64,000 nucleotides of DNA from an uncultured Dorea sp. (GTDB lineage Bacteria; Bacillota; Clostridia; Lachnospirales; Lachnospiraceae): the NCBI GenBank assembly GCA_910578495.1, contig CAJTRE010000004.1, positions 1 through 64,000 of the forward strand, written 5' to 3'. Below, piece after piece: positions 49,819-58,613 of the stretch. A model generated the notes under the pieces. It was not told the DNA's origin. It was given only the letters and a program-made list of their open reading frames with translations, and made no database searches. Position numbers and translations under genes: made by a program. How positions within the stretch are numbered: position 1 is the first letter of the stretch; each line of letters starts with the position of its first letter.

Positions 49819-50823
49819 GTGGATAATTGTGGAGAAATCCTTATATATCAGTCCGAAGACGGATTGACAAATATTGAAGTTAAAATACAGGACGAAACAG
49901 TATGGTTGACACAACAGCAAATGGCAGATTTATTCCAAACGTCGCGAACAAATGTCGTAGAGCATATCGCACATATATATGAAGAATTTGAACTAGATGA
50001 AAACTCAACCTGTCGGAAATTCCGACAGGTTCGTAAGGAAGGAAATCGTGAAGTATCAAGGGAAATGTCCTACTATAATCTTGATATGATTATTTCTCTT
50101 GGTTATAGAGTGAAATCCAGAATAGCGACAATTTTTCGGCGTTGGGCGACTGAGCGTCTAAAAGAATATATGATAAAAGGTTTTACTATGGATGATGAGC
50201 GATTAAAGAATCTGGGAGGCGGAAATTACTGGAAAGAGCTATTAGAACGTATACGGGATATTCGCTCATCAGAAAAAGTGATGTACAGACAAGTGCTTGA
50301 CCTTTACGCTACTAGTGTGGATTATAATCCTAAAAGCAGTGAATCTATTGCTTTTTTTAAAATGGTTCAAAATAAGCTGCATTATGCAGCGCATGGGCAT
50401 ACTGCGGCAGAAGTAATATATGAACGTGCAAATGCAGAACAACCGTTTATGGGACTTAAGAATTTTTCTGGTGATTTCCCGACATTGAAAGATATTGGCA
50501 TCGCAAAGAATTATTTACATGAGGAAGAATTGAAGATTTTAAATAACATTGTGTCTGGATATTTTGACTTTGCCGAGATTCAAGCTATACGCCATAATCC
50601 CATGTATATGTCTGATTATGTAGAGCATCTTGATAATGTGTTGAAAACGACTGGAGAAAAACTATTGCAGGGAGCAGGAACAGTTAGCCATGCACAGGCA
50701 ATCGAAAAAGCAACAGAAGAATACAGAAAATATCAGGTTCAGAACTTATCGCCAGTTGAAGAAGAATATTTAGAAAGTATTAAAAACATACATAGTACAG
50801 CAAAGAAAAAGGCGAAGAAGTAA
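49819..50823 (+). CDS. RhuM-family protein
   Basis: 334 residues, starting at GTG 49819 behind GGAGGAG. The N-terminal half is the RhuM DNA-binding-like region (EVKIQDETVWLTQQQMADLF, TSRTNVVEHIAHIYEEFELD, MSYYNLDMIISLGYRVKS), and the C-terminal half has a conserved helical domain (HYAAHGHTAAEVIYERANAE, FSGDFPTLKDIGIAKNYL). RhuM was first described in a Salmonella pathogenicity island, and homologs are common next to restriction systems and mobile islands; the molecular function is unknown. Codons for CRKFRQV form a 25-bp palindrome. Confidence 0.88.
   Translation: MDNCGEILIYQSEDGLTNIEVKIQDETVWLTQQQMADLFQTSRTNVVEHIAHIYEEFELDENSTCRKFRQVRKEGNREVSREMSYYNLDMIISLGYRVKSRIATIFRRWATERLKEYMIKGFTMDDERLKNLGGGNYWKELLERIRDIRSSEKVMYRQVLDLYATSVDYNPKSSESIAFFKMVQNKLHYAAHGHTAAEVIYERANAEQPFMGLKNFSGDFPTLKDIGIAKNYLHEEELKILNNIVSGYFDFAEIQAIRHNPMYMSDYVEHLDNVLKTTGEKLLQGAGTVSHAQAIEKATEEYRKYQVQNLSPVEEEYLESIKNIHSTAKKKAKK
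50007..50031. repeat. 25-bp palindrome inside the RhuM gene
   Basis: AACCTGTCGGAA (50007-50018) and TTCCGACAGGTT (50020-50031) are perfectly complementary around one A, and encode STCRKFRQV. The same size and symmetry as the palindrome at 28012-28036, with different sequence. Confidence 0.85.
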
Positions 50824-50849
50824 TAATACAGACTTGTGTTCCTATACGA

Positions 50850-50945
50850 GTGACGAGGCTGAAAAATTGTGTTTACATAGTAGTTCCGACACATGTGGAA
50901 ACAATCGTATTGCTGAAGAGGAAAGACCGCTTAATCAAAGGGGTT
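50850..50945 (+). pseudogene. fragment resembling the C-terminus of an RlmD-type methyltransferase
   Basis: The frame VYIVVPTHVETIVLLKRKDR matches the last residues of TrmA/RlmD proteins (typically FPHTxHVETVVLLxRK). The intact rlmD of the window ends in a diverged version (QFPHTVHTECVVGMQRKH), so this piece comes from a related but different gene. No other part of a methyltransferase is present. The rest of the 50824-51135 gap shows nothing. Confidence 0.5.
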
Positions 50946-51135
50946 CAGGATCTTCAGCAGAATATGTGGGTGTTTAGGGTGAAATATGTTTCCGGTTATC
51001 GTGGTGGGGTAAGGGAAATGAACGTTTTGGCAAAAGTGAATAGCAGTTTTATAACAGGGAAGTTTAAAATCTAATGCGGAATGGGAGCCTTTGATTATTG
51101 AATAACACTGCTTTAAACAAAAGGGAGGACGGAAA

Positions 51136-52008
51136 ATGAGATTATTTGATGAAAATATAGATTTTAATCTATTGCAAAGTGAAGACATAAAAGAAGATAC
51201 TATTCGAGAAGAGATAATAGCGCCAATATTAAAGGCATTAGGTTATTCTGCTTTCAGCGAAAACAAAATAATCAGAAGTAAAAATTTGGAACATCCGTAC
51301 GTGCAATTTGGTACAACATCAAAAAAGGTCTACATAATTCCGGATTATATATTGCAAGTACAAAACAAGAACGCATTTATTATAGATGCAAAGAACCCGA
51401 GAGAAAATATACTAACTGGTATAAACCCTGAGCAAGCATATAGTTATGCGATTCACAGGGAAGTGAAAGTCAGTAAATATGTTTTGTGTAATGGAATAGA
51501 TATAGTTATTTTTGATGTAAATGAACTGGAACCAATATTAAAAATGCCGATAAAGGATTTAGAAGAGAACTGGGACAGTTTATATAAGATGTTAAGCCCA
51601 ATGGCATTTACGAATCCTCATTTTTTTAATTACAAACCAGATTTGGGAATTCGCCTTTTGAAATGGGGGATGCCAGGCGATATGAAGCTTCATTATATTG
51701 AAGCAAAAATTTTAGATGTTGCAAAGATTAATGAAAAATATTATTCTTTTTCTTTAGTAGTTTCTTTTGGAGATGAATGTATAGCAACATTTGATTTTGA
51801 AAATAAGCTATTTGATGCGTTTATGAATCAAGTACCAGAAAGTAAAAAAGAAATAATTTATACGGCATTAACAAGACAACCCTTTAAGTATCTAACTAAA
51901 AAAGCAGAGGATTCTTTCGGAGTTTCCTTTTTGGCGGAACCTAGTTATAAATTGGAATATGGTATAGATGAGGTTTTTATGCCTTTTATTGTTAAGGAAT
52001 TCAACTAA
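51136..52008 (+). CDS. HsdR-N-type PD-(D/E)XK nuclease-fold protein
   Basis: 290 residues. The N-terminal domain matches the type I restriction HsdR N-terminal family: KEDTIREEIIAPILKALGYS, then IIPDYILQVQNKNAFIIDAK with Asp70 and Asp84-x-Lys86 of the PD-(D/E)XK active site, and ENILTGINPEQAYSYAIHRE. The helicase part of HsdR is absent, and the C-terminal 130 residues have no named domain. Stand-alone forms are found in defence islands and may be restriction or abortive-infection nucleases; function here is inferred. AAAGGGAGG precedes the start. Confidence 0.78.
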   Translation: MRLFDENIDFNLLQSEDIKEDTIREEIIAPILKALGYSAFSENKIIRSKNLEHPYVQFGTTSKKVYIIPDYILQVQNKNAFIIDAKNPRENILTGINPEQAYSYAIHREVKVSKYVLCNGIDIVIFDVNELEPILKMPIKDLEENWDSLYKMLSPMAFTNPHFFNYKPDLGIRLLKWGMPGDMKLHYIEAKILDVAKINEKYYSFSLVVSFGDECIATFDFENKLFDAFMNQVPESKKEIIYTALTRQPFKYLTKKAEDSFGVSFLAEPSYKLEYGIDEVFMPFIVKEFN

Positions 52009-52179
52009 GTTATATGCCATATTATAGATAGAGTTTGTCTGCTTTCAAAGAAATCTTGATTTTATAATGAAAAGATTAAACTTTACGCCTATGTTAAAAA
52101 ATATTGCCTGCCCTTCTTTCATTATTTGCGGTCATTTTCTTTTGAACTAACCAAGGAATCATCACAACCCTGCCACATA

Positions 52180-53028
52180 TCACCCCTTTAAGCGTTCTTC
52201 CCGCCAGGTACGGGGAGAAGCGCCATACACATTTTTAAAAGCACGCGAAAAATGCAGGGCATTAGAATAGCCGACAGCATTTCCGATGTCCTTGACATTA
52301 AGCTGTGTGAGTTTTAAAAGCTCTGCAGCTTTACTCATGCGGTACTGAAGTAAGAAATCCTGAGGGGATTTCCCCACCGTATCGTGAAAAATCTTGCTGA
52401 AATAGCTTCTGTTCAGCCCACAGGTTCGGGCAATATCTTCTATAGTAATATCATTTTGAAAGTTAGACTCAATAAATACCAACGCTTCATGAACATAATA
52501 ATCTCGAAGTTTATTGCCTGATTTAATCTTCATGGAGGCACAGGAACGAGTTAATGCGTCCAGAAACAGATAGCAATGTCCGATGAGATGAAAGGGCGAC
52601 GCCTCTTTGTGGTGGACGATATAAAGCATTTCCTGCATCAATATTTCCCGCAGTTCTTTTGAATTCGCGCGGTAAACAGGCGCATCCGGAGACAGTCCGG
52701 CAACGGAAAGAGCCTCTTTTACACGAAGCCCGTCGAATTCTAGCCACACATATTCCCAGGGAAGCTGTCCATCGGCAATATAGGTATTGACTTGTCCGGG
52801 GAAAATCATAAAGCCCTGTCCGCTTTTGATGGAATATTCCCGGGTGATACCTTTGGAATCGTCCGCCATAAGTTTTCCGGTTCCGGAAAGGACGTAATGG
52901 AACAAAAAGTGAGTTCGGGCAGCGGGACCATAGTGATGGGAAGGATCGCAATGCTCTTTCCCGAACTGGTACAGCCCAAGGTCTACAAAATTTTCATTGG
53001 GAAAAATAGAAAACAGTAAATCACTCAT
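52180..53028 (-). CDS. AraC-family regulator of the alpha-galactoside operon (MsmR/RafR-like)
   Basis: 282 residues. A cupin-type sugar-binding domain (RTHFLFHYVLSGTGKLMADD, GQGFMIFPGQVNTYIADGQL) at 1-130 and two helix-turn-helix motifs (TIEDIARTCGLNRSYFSKIF, NVKDIGNAVGYSNALHFSRA) at about 185-280. Start at the second ATG (53028), because GGAGGG lies between the first and the second. Divergent from the binding-protein gene, it is the natural activator; direct repeats upstream of that promoter are candidate binding sites. Confidence 0.9.
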   Translation of the reverse strand: MSDLLFSIFPNENFVDLGLYQFGKEHCDPSHHYGPAARTHFLFHYVLSGTGKLMADDSKGITREYSIKSGQGFMIFPGQVNTYIADGQLPWEYVWLEFDGLRVKEALSVAGLSPDAPVYRANSKELREILMQEMLYIVHHKEASPFHLIGHCYLFLDALTRSCASMKIKSGNKLRDYYVHEALVFIESNFQNDITIEDIARTCGLNRSYFSKIFHDTVGKSPQDFLLQYRMSKAAELLKLTQLNVKDIGNAVGYSNALHFSRAFKNVYGASPRTWREERLKG

Positions 53029-53141
53029 TAAAAATCCCTCCATAACAGCATGAGATTTGAAAAATCTATGTTATAAAAATCAGTATATCAGACCATATAC
53101 CAAAATGCTAGATGGCTTTTCTATATAGGATAGAAAAACAA

Positions 53142-53202
53142 CATAAAGGCATAAAAACGACAAAAAGCTGATATTTTAGGACGCATAAAGGCATGTTATA
53201 AT
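53142..53202 (+). promoter_or_regulatory. operon promoter with two direct repeats (AraC sites)
   Basis: CATAAAGGCAT occurs at 53142-53152 and 53184-53194, 42 bp apart (about four helical turns), and TATAAT (53197-53202) follows directly. No good -35 is present, as in activator-dependent promoters. The rest of the 312-base gap between the regulator and the binding protein shows a GCGCGAAATTCGCG-type hairpin near 53235 and no gene. Confidence 0.6.
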
Positions 53203-53340
53203 GAAAAAGCTAAAAAGTGTGAGCGTGAGTGAAGCGCGAAATTCGCGGGGATATGCCAGGATACTTGATAAGAGAAAAGTGCTGCAGCAGTCCGGCATGT
53301 GTTTTGGCGAAGATACATAAGGCAGAAAAGGAGTAAAGAA

Positions 53341-54627
53341 ATGAGGAAAAGAAGTAAAGTTCTGAGTTTAATCTTAACAGGCAGTCTGCTTGCGTCGGCG
53401 CTGCTTTCCGGCTGCAGTTCGGAGGCAGATAATCAGGGCAAAACAGTCATCGAATTGGTGCAGTATAAGCCCGAAGCTGTAGAAGTTTTTGAACAGCTAG
53501 AGGAGAAGTTTAATGCTACCCATGATGATATTCTGCTGAAGATTGACTCACCCAATGATGCAATGACGATTTTGAAAACCAAATTTATCCGGGAGGATTA
53601 TCCGGATATCATTGGAATCGGAGGAGATATCAACTATTCTCTGTTCATAGATTCCAACATTCTGGCGGATATTTCAGATTATGAAGGCCTGAAAACTATT
53701 AAGCCTGCATACGTGGATATTCTGGAAGGGCTGGAGTTCGTGCCTACGGAAGGAACCTACGGCGTGCCTTATGCGGCGAATGCGGCAGGTATTCTTTATA
53801 ATCGTAAAATGTTTAAGGAGCATGGTTGGAAAATTCCGGAGACATGGAACGAATTTATAAACCTGTGCGAGGAAATCAAGGGGGCAGGTATTCAGCCGCT
53901 TTATTTTGGATTTAAGGATGTGTGGACCTGTCTGGCTCCATGGAATGCACTTGCTGTCGGCTTGGCGCCCGCGGATGTGTGCCAGCAGGTAAATCGCGGC
54001 GAAACGACTTTTTCTAAGGAGTACCAGGAGGTTGCAGATAAAATGCTGCAGATTGTAGAGTATGGGCAAGAGGGACCATTTGCCTATGGATATAATGATG
54101 CCTGTACTGCCTTTGCGAACGGCGAATCTGCTATGTTTGCCATCGGAAGCTATGCTGTTCCTCAGGTAAAATCTGTAAATCCTGATATGGATATTGATTC
54201 TTTTGTAATGCCTGGTGCGGACACAAAGGACGAAAATGTTCTGAACTCAGGTGTAGACTTGATGTTTAGTGTGATGGAAACTTGCGAAAATAAGGAAGCT
54301 GCATACGAAGTGCTGGATTTTCTTTTGGAAAATGAAAACATTCAGACTTATCTGGATGCACAGAATTCAGTACCTTGTAAGGATGGCGCATTTAAACTTG
54401 CACCTATGCTGGATGGAATGAAGGAATACATCGAACAGGGAAAGATGAAAGACTATCAGGATCATTACTATCCTGCGGAGATGGCGGTAGACGCACAGAT
54501 TCAGACGTTTCTTATTAAACAGGATACAGAAGAGTTTCTGAAAAAATTTGATTCGGATTGGAAACGTTATAACCGAGATATTATTCGTAAAGTCGAACAG
54601 TACCAGGCGAAACATGGCGATGAGTAA
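53341..54627 (+). CDS. msmE: sugar ABC transporter substrate-binding lipoprotein
   Basis: 428 residues. Lipoprotein signal (VLSLILTGSLLASALLSGCS, lipid-modified Cys at about 25), then a family 1 extracellular binding protein: EQLEEKFNATHDDILLKIDS, YGVPYAANAAGILYNRKMFK and ANGESAMFAIGSYAVPQVKS. It binds oligosaccharides (probably raffinose/melibiose/isomaltose-type, from the enzymes encoded after it) and delivers them to the permeases. AAAAGGAG precedes the start at 53341. Confidence 0.92.
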   Translation: MRKRSKVLSLILTGSLLASALLSGCSSEADNQGKTVIELVQYKPEAVEVFEQLEEKFNATHDDILLKIDSPNDAMTILKTKFIREDYPDIIGIGGDINYSLFIDSNILADISDYEGLKTIKPAYVDILEGLEFVPTEGTYGVPYAANAAGILYNRKMFKEHGWKIPETWNEFINLCEEIKGAGIQPLYFGFKDVWTCLAPWNALAVGLAPADVCQQVNRGETTFSKEYQEVADKMLQIVEYGQEGPFAYGYNDACTAFANGESAMFAIGSYAVPQVKSVNPDMDIDSFVMPGADTKDENVLNSGVDLMFSVMETCENKEAAYEVLDFLLENENIQTYLDAQNSVPCKDGAFKLAPMLDGMKEYIEQGKMKDYQDHYYPAEMAVDAQIQTFLIKQDTEEFLKKFDSDWKRYNRDIIRKVEQYQAKHGDE

Positions 54628-54648
54628 CGGAGAAAGGAGTGGAAAATT

Positions 54649-55509
54649 ATGAAAAATGACAGACAGAGAACTTTTTTATTGATTACGATACCAATTCTTG
54701 TATTGTTTTTTTGCTTTAACACACTGCCGCTCATTAAAGGTGTAATCTATAGCTTTACGAATTTCAAAGGCTATGGAGAGTTTGAATGGGTAGGACTTCG
54801 GAATTACATAGACCTGTTTGGGGATCCAAGAGTGGGCAGCTCCTATCTCTTCACCTTTAAACTAGCTATAGTGACCACCATTGTAGTAAATGTTCTAAGC
54901 CTTCTTCTCGCGCTTGGATTAAACAGCAAGATTAAATTTAAAAGCGCTCTGCGCGGAATGTATTTTATTCCAAATATTTTGGGTGCATTGGTTGTCGGCT
55001 ATATTTTCAATTATTTCTTTGCTTACATCCTTCCGGCAGGAATTAAGATGATGGGAGGAGAAGGAAACAGTATGCTGTCAAGCAGCAAATGGGCATGGGT
55101 AGCCATTATGATTGTGTGTGCATGGCAGGCAATTGCTATGAATACCATCATTTATATTTCAGGTCTGCAGACAGTTCCAGAAGATGTCTATGAAGCAGGC
55201 TCCTTGGATGGAGCCACAGGATGGGGCAAGTTCAAGCACCTGACCTTCCCGTTGATTCTTCCGTTTTTCAGCATCAACATGGTGCTTTCTACGAAGAATT
55301 TCCTCATGGTGTTCGACCAGATTATGGCATTGACAAAGGGTGGTCCTGCACAGAGTACAGAGTCCATTTCCTACTTAATATATAATAACGGTATAACCGG
55401 CGGTCAGTTCGGCTTCCAAAGTGCGAATGCAGTTGTATTTTTTGTACTGATCGTGGTGATTTCCGTAGCACAGATGAACTTTACCAGCGGAAAGGAGGAG
55501 CAGTTGTAA
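54649..55509 (+). CDS. msmF: sugar ABC permease 1 (MsmF/RafF-like)
   Basis: 286 residues with six helices, the first at about 10-30 (LLITIPILVLFFCFNTLPL). The ATPase-contact EAA loop is EAGSLDGATGWGKFKHLTFP at about 182-201. It forms a heterodimer with permease 2, which begins one base after its last codon (shared A of TAATG). No ATPase gene is in the operon; a shared MsmK/MsiK-type ATPase encoded elsewhere is expected. Confidence 0.92.
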   Translation: MKNDRQRTFLLITIPILVLFFCFNTLPLIKGVIYSFTNFKGYGEFEWVGLRNYIDLFGDPRVGSSYLFTFKLAIVTTIVVNVLSLLLALGLNSKIKFKSALRGMYFIPNILGALVVGYIFNYFFAYILPAGIKMMGGEGNSMLSSSKWAWVAIMIVCAWQAIAMNTIIYISGLQTVPEDVYEAGSLDGATGWGKFKHLTFPLILPFFSINMVLSTKNFLMVFDQIMALTKGGPAQSTESISYLIYNNGITGGQFGFQSANAVVFFVLIVVISVAQMNFTSGKEEQL

Positions 55510-56354
55510 TGAAGGAGAAAAAAGTGATAGAAAAGGCAAACTGGCCGGTTACCATACTCTTGATTGCAGGATTGATTACGGTTGCATTTCCTCTTTATCT
55601 GACTATTGTGATAGCATTGAAACAGCCCCAGGAGATGACAAACAGTATTGCGGGAATCCTTTCCCTCCCTAAGAGTTTCAGCTTAAGTAATTTTGCCGAA
55701 GCAATGCGCTTAACCGATTTTTGGCGCTCTCTTGGAAACAGTGTGTTGATTACGACTGTGACTGTTGTGGTTTCCATAGTGCTGCATTCTCTTTTGGGAT
55801 ATACAATTGGAAGAAACAAAGCGCGTAACAAGTGGTATAATCTGGCATACCTGTATGTAGTGAGCGGTATGTTCGTACCATTTGCCATTTTGATGATGCC
55901 CCTGGTAAAACAGACTGCCCAGCTTAAAATTGATAACGTGGTTGGCGTAATTATCTGTTATGTGGTATTTTATATGCCGATGAACGTTCTTTTGTATTCT
56001 GGCTATCTTGTAAATATACCCGTTGCATTGGAAGAGGCGGCGAGAGTAGACGGGGCATCAACATGGAAAACTTATTGGAGCATTATTTTCCCGATTATGA
56101 AACCGATGCATGCAACGGTTGCCGTACTGACGGCCCTTGGTACATGGAATGATGTGATGACGCCTCTGGTTATCTTAGGCGGAGGGAAGATGAACACGCT
56201 GCCGCTTGCGCAGCTGACTTTCCAGACTCAGTTCGGAACGAATTACAATCTGGCATTTGCATCGTATTTATTAGCGCTTCTGCCGATTCTCCTCTTCTAT
56301 ATTTTCTGTCAGAAGCAGATTCTTAACGGCGTAGTAAATGGAGCGGTGAAATAA
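55509..56354 (+). CDS. msmG: sugar ABC permease 2 (MsmG/RafG-like)
   Basis: 281 residues, six helices. EAA loop EEAARVDGASTWKTYWSIIF at about 177-196. Start overlaps the previous stop (TAATG), with AAAGGAGGAG upstream. Works with permease 1 and the binding protein to import alpha-linked oligosaccharides. Confidence 0.92.
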   Translation: MKEKKVIEKANWPVTILLIAGLITVAFPLYLTIVIALKQPQEMTNSIAGILSLPKSFSLSNFAEAMRLTDFWRSLGNSVLITTVTVVVSIVLHSLLGYTIGRNKARNKWYNLAYLYVVSGMFVPFAILMMPLVKQTAQLKIDNVVGVIICYVVFYMPMNVLLYSGYLVNIPVALEEAARVDGASTWKTYWSIIFPIMKPMHATVAVLTALGTWNDVMTPLVILGGGKMNTLPLAQLTFQTQFGTNYNLAFASYLLALLPILLFYIFCQKQILNGVVNGAVK

Positions 56355-56383
56355 GAAAAACAAAGCGTAAAGGAGTAAACAGC

Positions 56384-58576
56384 ATGGGAGTTATATATGA
56401 CGAGAAAAAAAAGACGTTCACTTTGCACACGAAAAATACAACATATCAGATGAAGACAGATCAGTACGGATATTTGCTGCATCTGTATTATGGAAGGAAA
56501 ACCAAAGGCTGTATGGATTATCTGCTGACTTATGCAGACAGGGGATTTTCCGGCAACCCTTATGAAGCGGGAAATGACCGAACCTATTCCCTCGATGCTC
56601 TTCCTCAGGAATTTCCGAGCCAGGGTACGGGTGACTACCGAAGCATTGCCTTCGCGGTGGAGAATATAGACGGTTCCTGCGCCTGTGACCTGCGTTATGA
56701 GAGTTACGAGATTGTGGAGGGCAAATATGCCCTTCCCGGTCTTCCGGCAGTCTATGCCGGGGACGAGGAGGCGAAGACCCTGAAAATTTATCTGAAGGAT
56801 TCAGTGACGGAGGTTGGCGTGTGCCTGTTGTATGGCGTGCTTCCAGAGCTTGACATCATTACTCGAAGCGTTGTGGTGACAAACAATGGGCATGGAAAAA
56901 TTTATCTGGAAAAGGTACAAAGCGCAAACCTTGATTTTGTCACAGGCAATTATGATCTGATTACTTTTTATGGAAGGCATGCTATGGAGCGGAACTTTCA
57001 AAGGATGCCTGTGGAGCATGGTGTCCAGATGATTGAAAGCAGACGGGGAATTTCCAGTCATCAATATAATCCCATGATGATTTTGACCAAACGTGGAACC
57101 TGTGAGGATTACGGGGGCTGCTATGCCATGTCTTTCGTCTATAGTGGGAGTTTTAAGGGACAGGCGGAAAAAGATCAGTATAATCAGACAAGGATGATGA
57201 TTGGTCTTAATGACGACGGCTTTTCCTATCCGCTTAAGCCGGGGGAAACATTTTATGCGCCGGAGGTAATCCTGACCTACAGCGCCAGCGGTCTGGGAGA
57301 GCTTTCCGGGAATCTTCATTCCTGTATCCGCACCCATGTATGTCGTGGAAAATATAAAGATGCGGTGCGCCCGGTGCTGTTAAATAGCTGGGAAGCGTCA
57401 TATTTTGATTTTAACGGAGAAGCTATTTATGAGTTGGCGAAGCATGCTGCTGAATGCGGCATTGAGCTGTTAGTGATGGATGATGGGTGGTTCGGCAAAC
57501 GAAATGATGACAGCAGTGGTTTGGGAGACTGGGATGTAAATGAGGAAAAGCTTGGCGAGACATTGAAAAATCTTATTTCCCGTATCAATGGTCTTGGGTT
57601 AAAGTTTGGAATATGGTTTGAACCCGAAGCGGTCAGTGAGGACAGCGAGCTTTTCCGAAAACATCCGGACTGGGCTTTGACAATACCGGGAAGAAATCCG
57701 GTGCATGGCAGAAACCAGCTTGTTTTGGATTTTTCCAGAAAAGAAGTGGTGGACGGTGTATTTTCGCAGATGTGCCGGCTTTTGGATGAGGAAAACATTG
57801 AATATGTGAAATGGGATATGAACCGGGCGCTGTCCGATGTGTATTCGGCAGTGACAAAGGAGCAAGGGCGTGTATTGTATGACTATGTGCTGGGACTTTA
57901 TGATTTCCTGGAACGCCTGATTACCAGATATCCGAATCTGCTCATTGAGGGATGCAGTGGGGGAGGCGGACGTTTTGATGCAGGAATGCTGTATTATACG
58001 CCTCAGATATGGTGTAGTGATAATACAGACGCCATAGACCGTCTGCGGATTCAGTATGGCACCTCATTTGGATATCCGGTGTCTGCGGTGGGTTCTCATG
58101 TATCCGCAGTACCGAACCATCAGACGGGCAGGGAAACGCCTATGAATACCAGAAAGGTGGCAGCTATGTCAGGAACCTTTGGCTATGAGCTGGATCTTGG
58201 AAAACTTACGGCACAGGAGAAGCAGGAAGTGAGAAAACAGGTGGAAGAATACCATAAATATGCGCCGCTGATTCAAAATGGCCGATATTACCGGTTATCC
58301 AATCCTTTTGTCGATGAAACGGGGGCATGGGCTTTTGTGGCGCAGGATCAGTCGGAGCTTCTTCTTAATGTAGTGATGCTTGAGACGCATGGCAATATGA
58401 CACAGACGTATGTTCGGCTGAAGGGATTGAAAAAGGATGCTTTTTATCGGGAAGAAAGGAGCGGCTGCATATATCCGGCGGATGCTTTGATGGAAGTGGG
58501 CTGTCCGATGCCATTGGAGCTGGGGGCTTATCAGGCGCACCAGTATTATTTTGTGAAGGTTTCGGACGAAATATAA
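56384..58576 (+). CDS. aga: GH36 alpha-galactosidase
   Basis: 730 residues, the normal length for tetrameric GH36 enzymes. An N-terminal beta-sandwich (about 1-330) is followed by a catalytic barrel with LLVMDDGWFGKRNDDSSGLG (about 363), GLKFGIWFEPEAVSEDSELF, the nucleophile Asp in YVKWDMNRALSD (about 475), the GCSGGGGRFD motif (about 525) and the acid/base Asp in SDNTDAIDRLRIQYG (about 546). It removes terminal alpha-1,6-galactose from melibiose, raffinose and stachyose. No signal peptide, so it acts inside the cell after uptake. Followed by two GH13 enzymes that can process the released sucrose or glucosides. Confidence 0.94.
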   Translation: MGVIYDEKKKTFTLHTKNTTYQMKTDQYGYLLHLYYGRKTKGCMDYLLTYADRGFSGNPYEAGNDRTYSLDALPQEFPSQGTGDYRSIAFAVENIDGSCACDLRYESYEIVEGKYALPGLPAVYAGDEEAKTLKIYLKDSVTEVGVCLLYGVLPELDIITRSVVVTNNGHGKIYLEKVQSANLDFVTGNYDLITFYGRHAMERNFQRMPVEHGVQMIESRRGISSHQYNPMMILTKRGTCEDYGGCYAMSFVYSGSFKGQAEKDQYNQTRMMIGLNDDGFSYPLKPGETFYAPEVILTYSASGLGELSGNLHSCIRTHVCRGKYKDAVRPVLLNSWEASYFDFNGEAIYELAKHAAECGIELLVMDDGWFGKRNDDSSGLGDWDVNEEKLGETLKNLISRINGLGLKFGIWFEPEAVSEDSELFRKHPDWALTIPGRNPVHGRNQLVLDFSRKEVVDGVFSQMCRLLDEENIEYVKWDMNRALSDVYSAVTKEQGRVLYDYVLGLYDFLERLITRYPNLLIEGCSGGGGRFDAGMLYYTPQIWCSDNTDAIDRLRIQYGTSFGYPVSAVGSHVSAVPNHQTGRETPMNTRKVAAMSGTFGYELDLGKLTAQEKQEVRKQVEEYHKYAPLIQNGRYYRLSNPFVDETGAWAFVAQDQSELLLNVVMLETHGNMTQTYVRLKGLKKDAFYREERSGCIYPADALMEVGCPMPLELGAYQAHQYYFVKVSDEI

Positions 58577-58613
58577 ATAGGCTCATAGAAAAGAAAAGGA
58601 GACGACAATAGTG

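Noticed and set aside
50850..51074. 74-codon open frame taken as a whole gene
   Set aside because: Only the first ~25 codons look like protein (RlmD-type C-terminus); no start site, and the rest lacks recognisable sequence.
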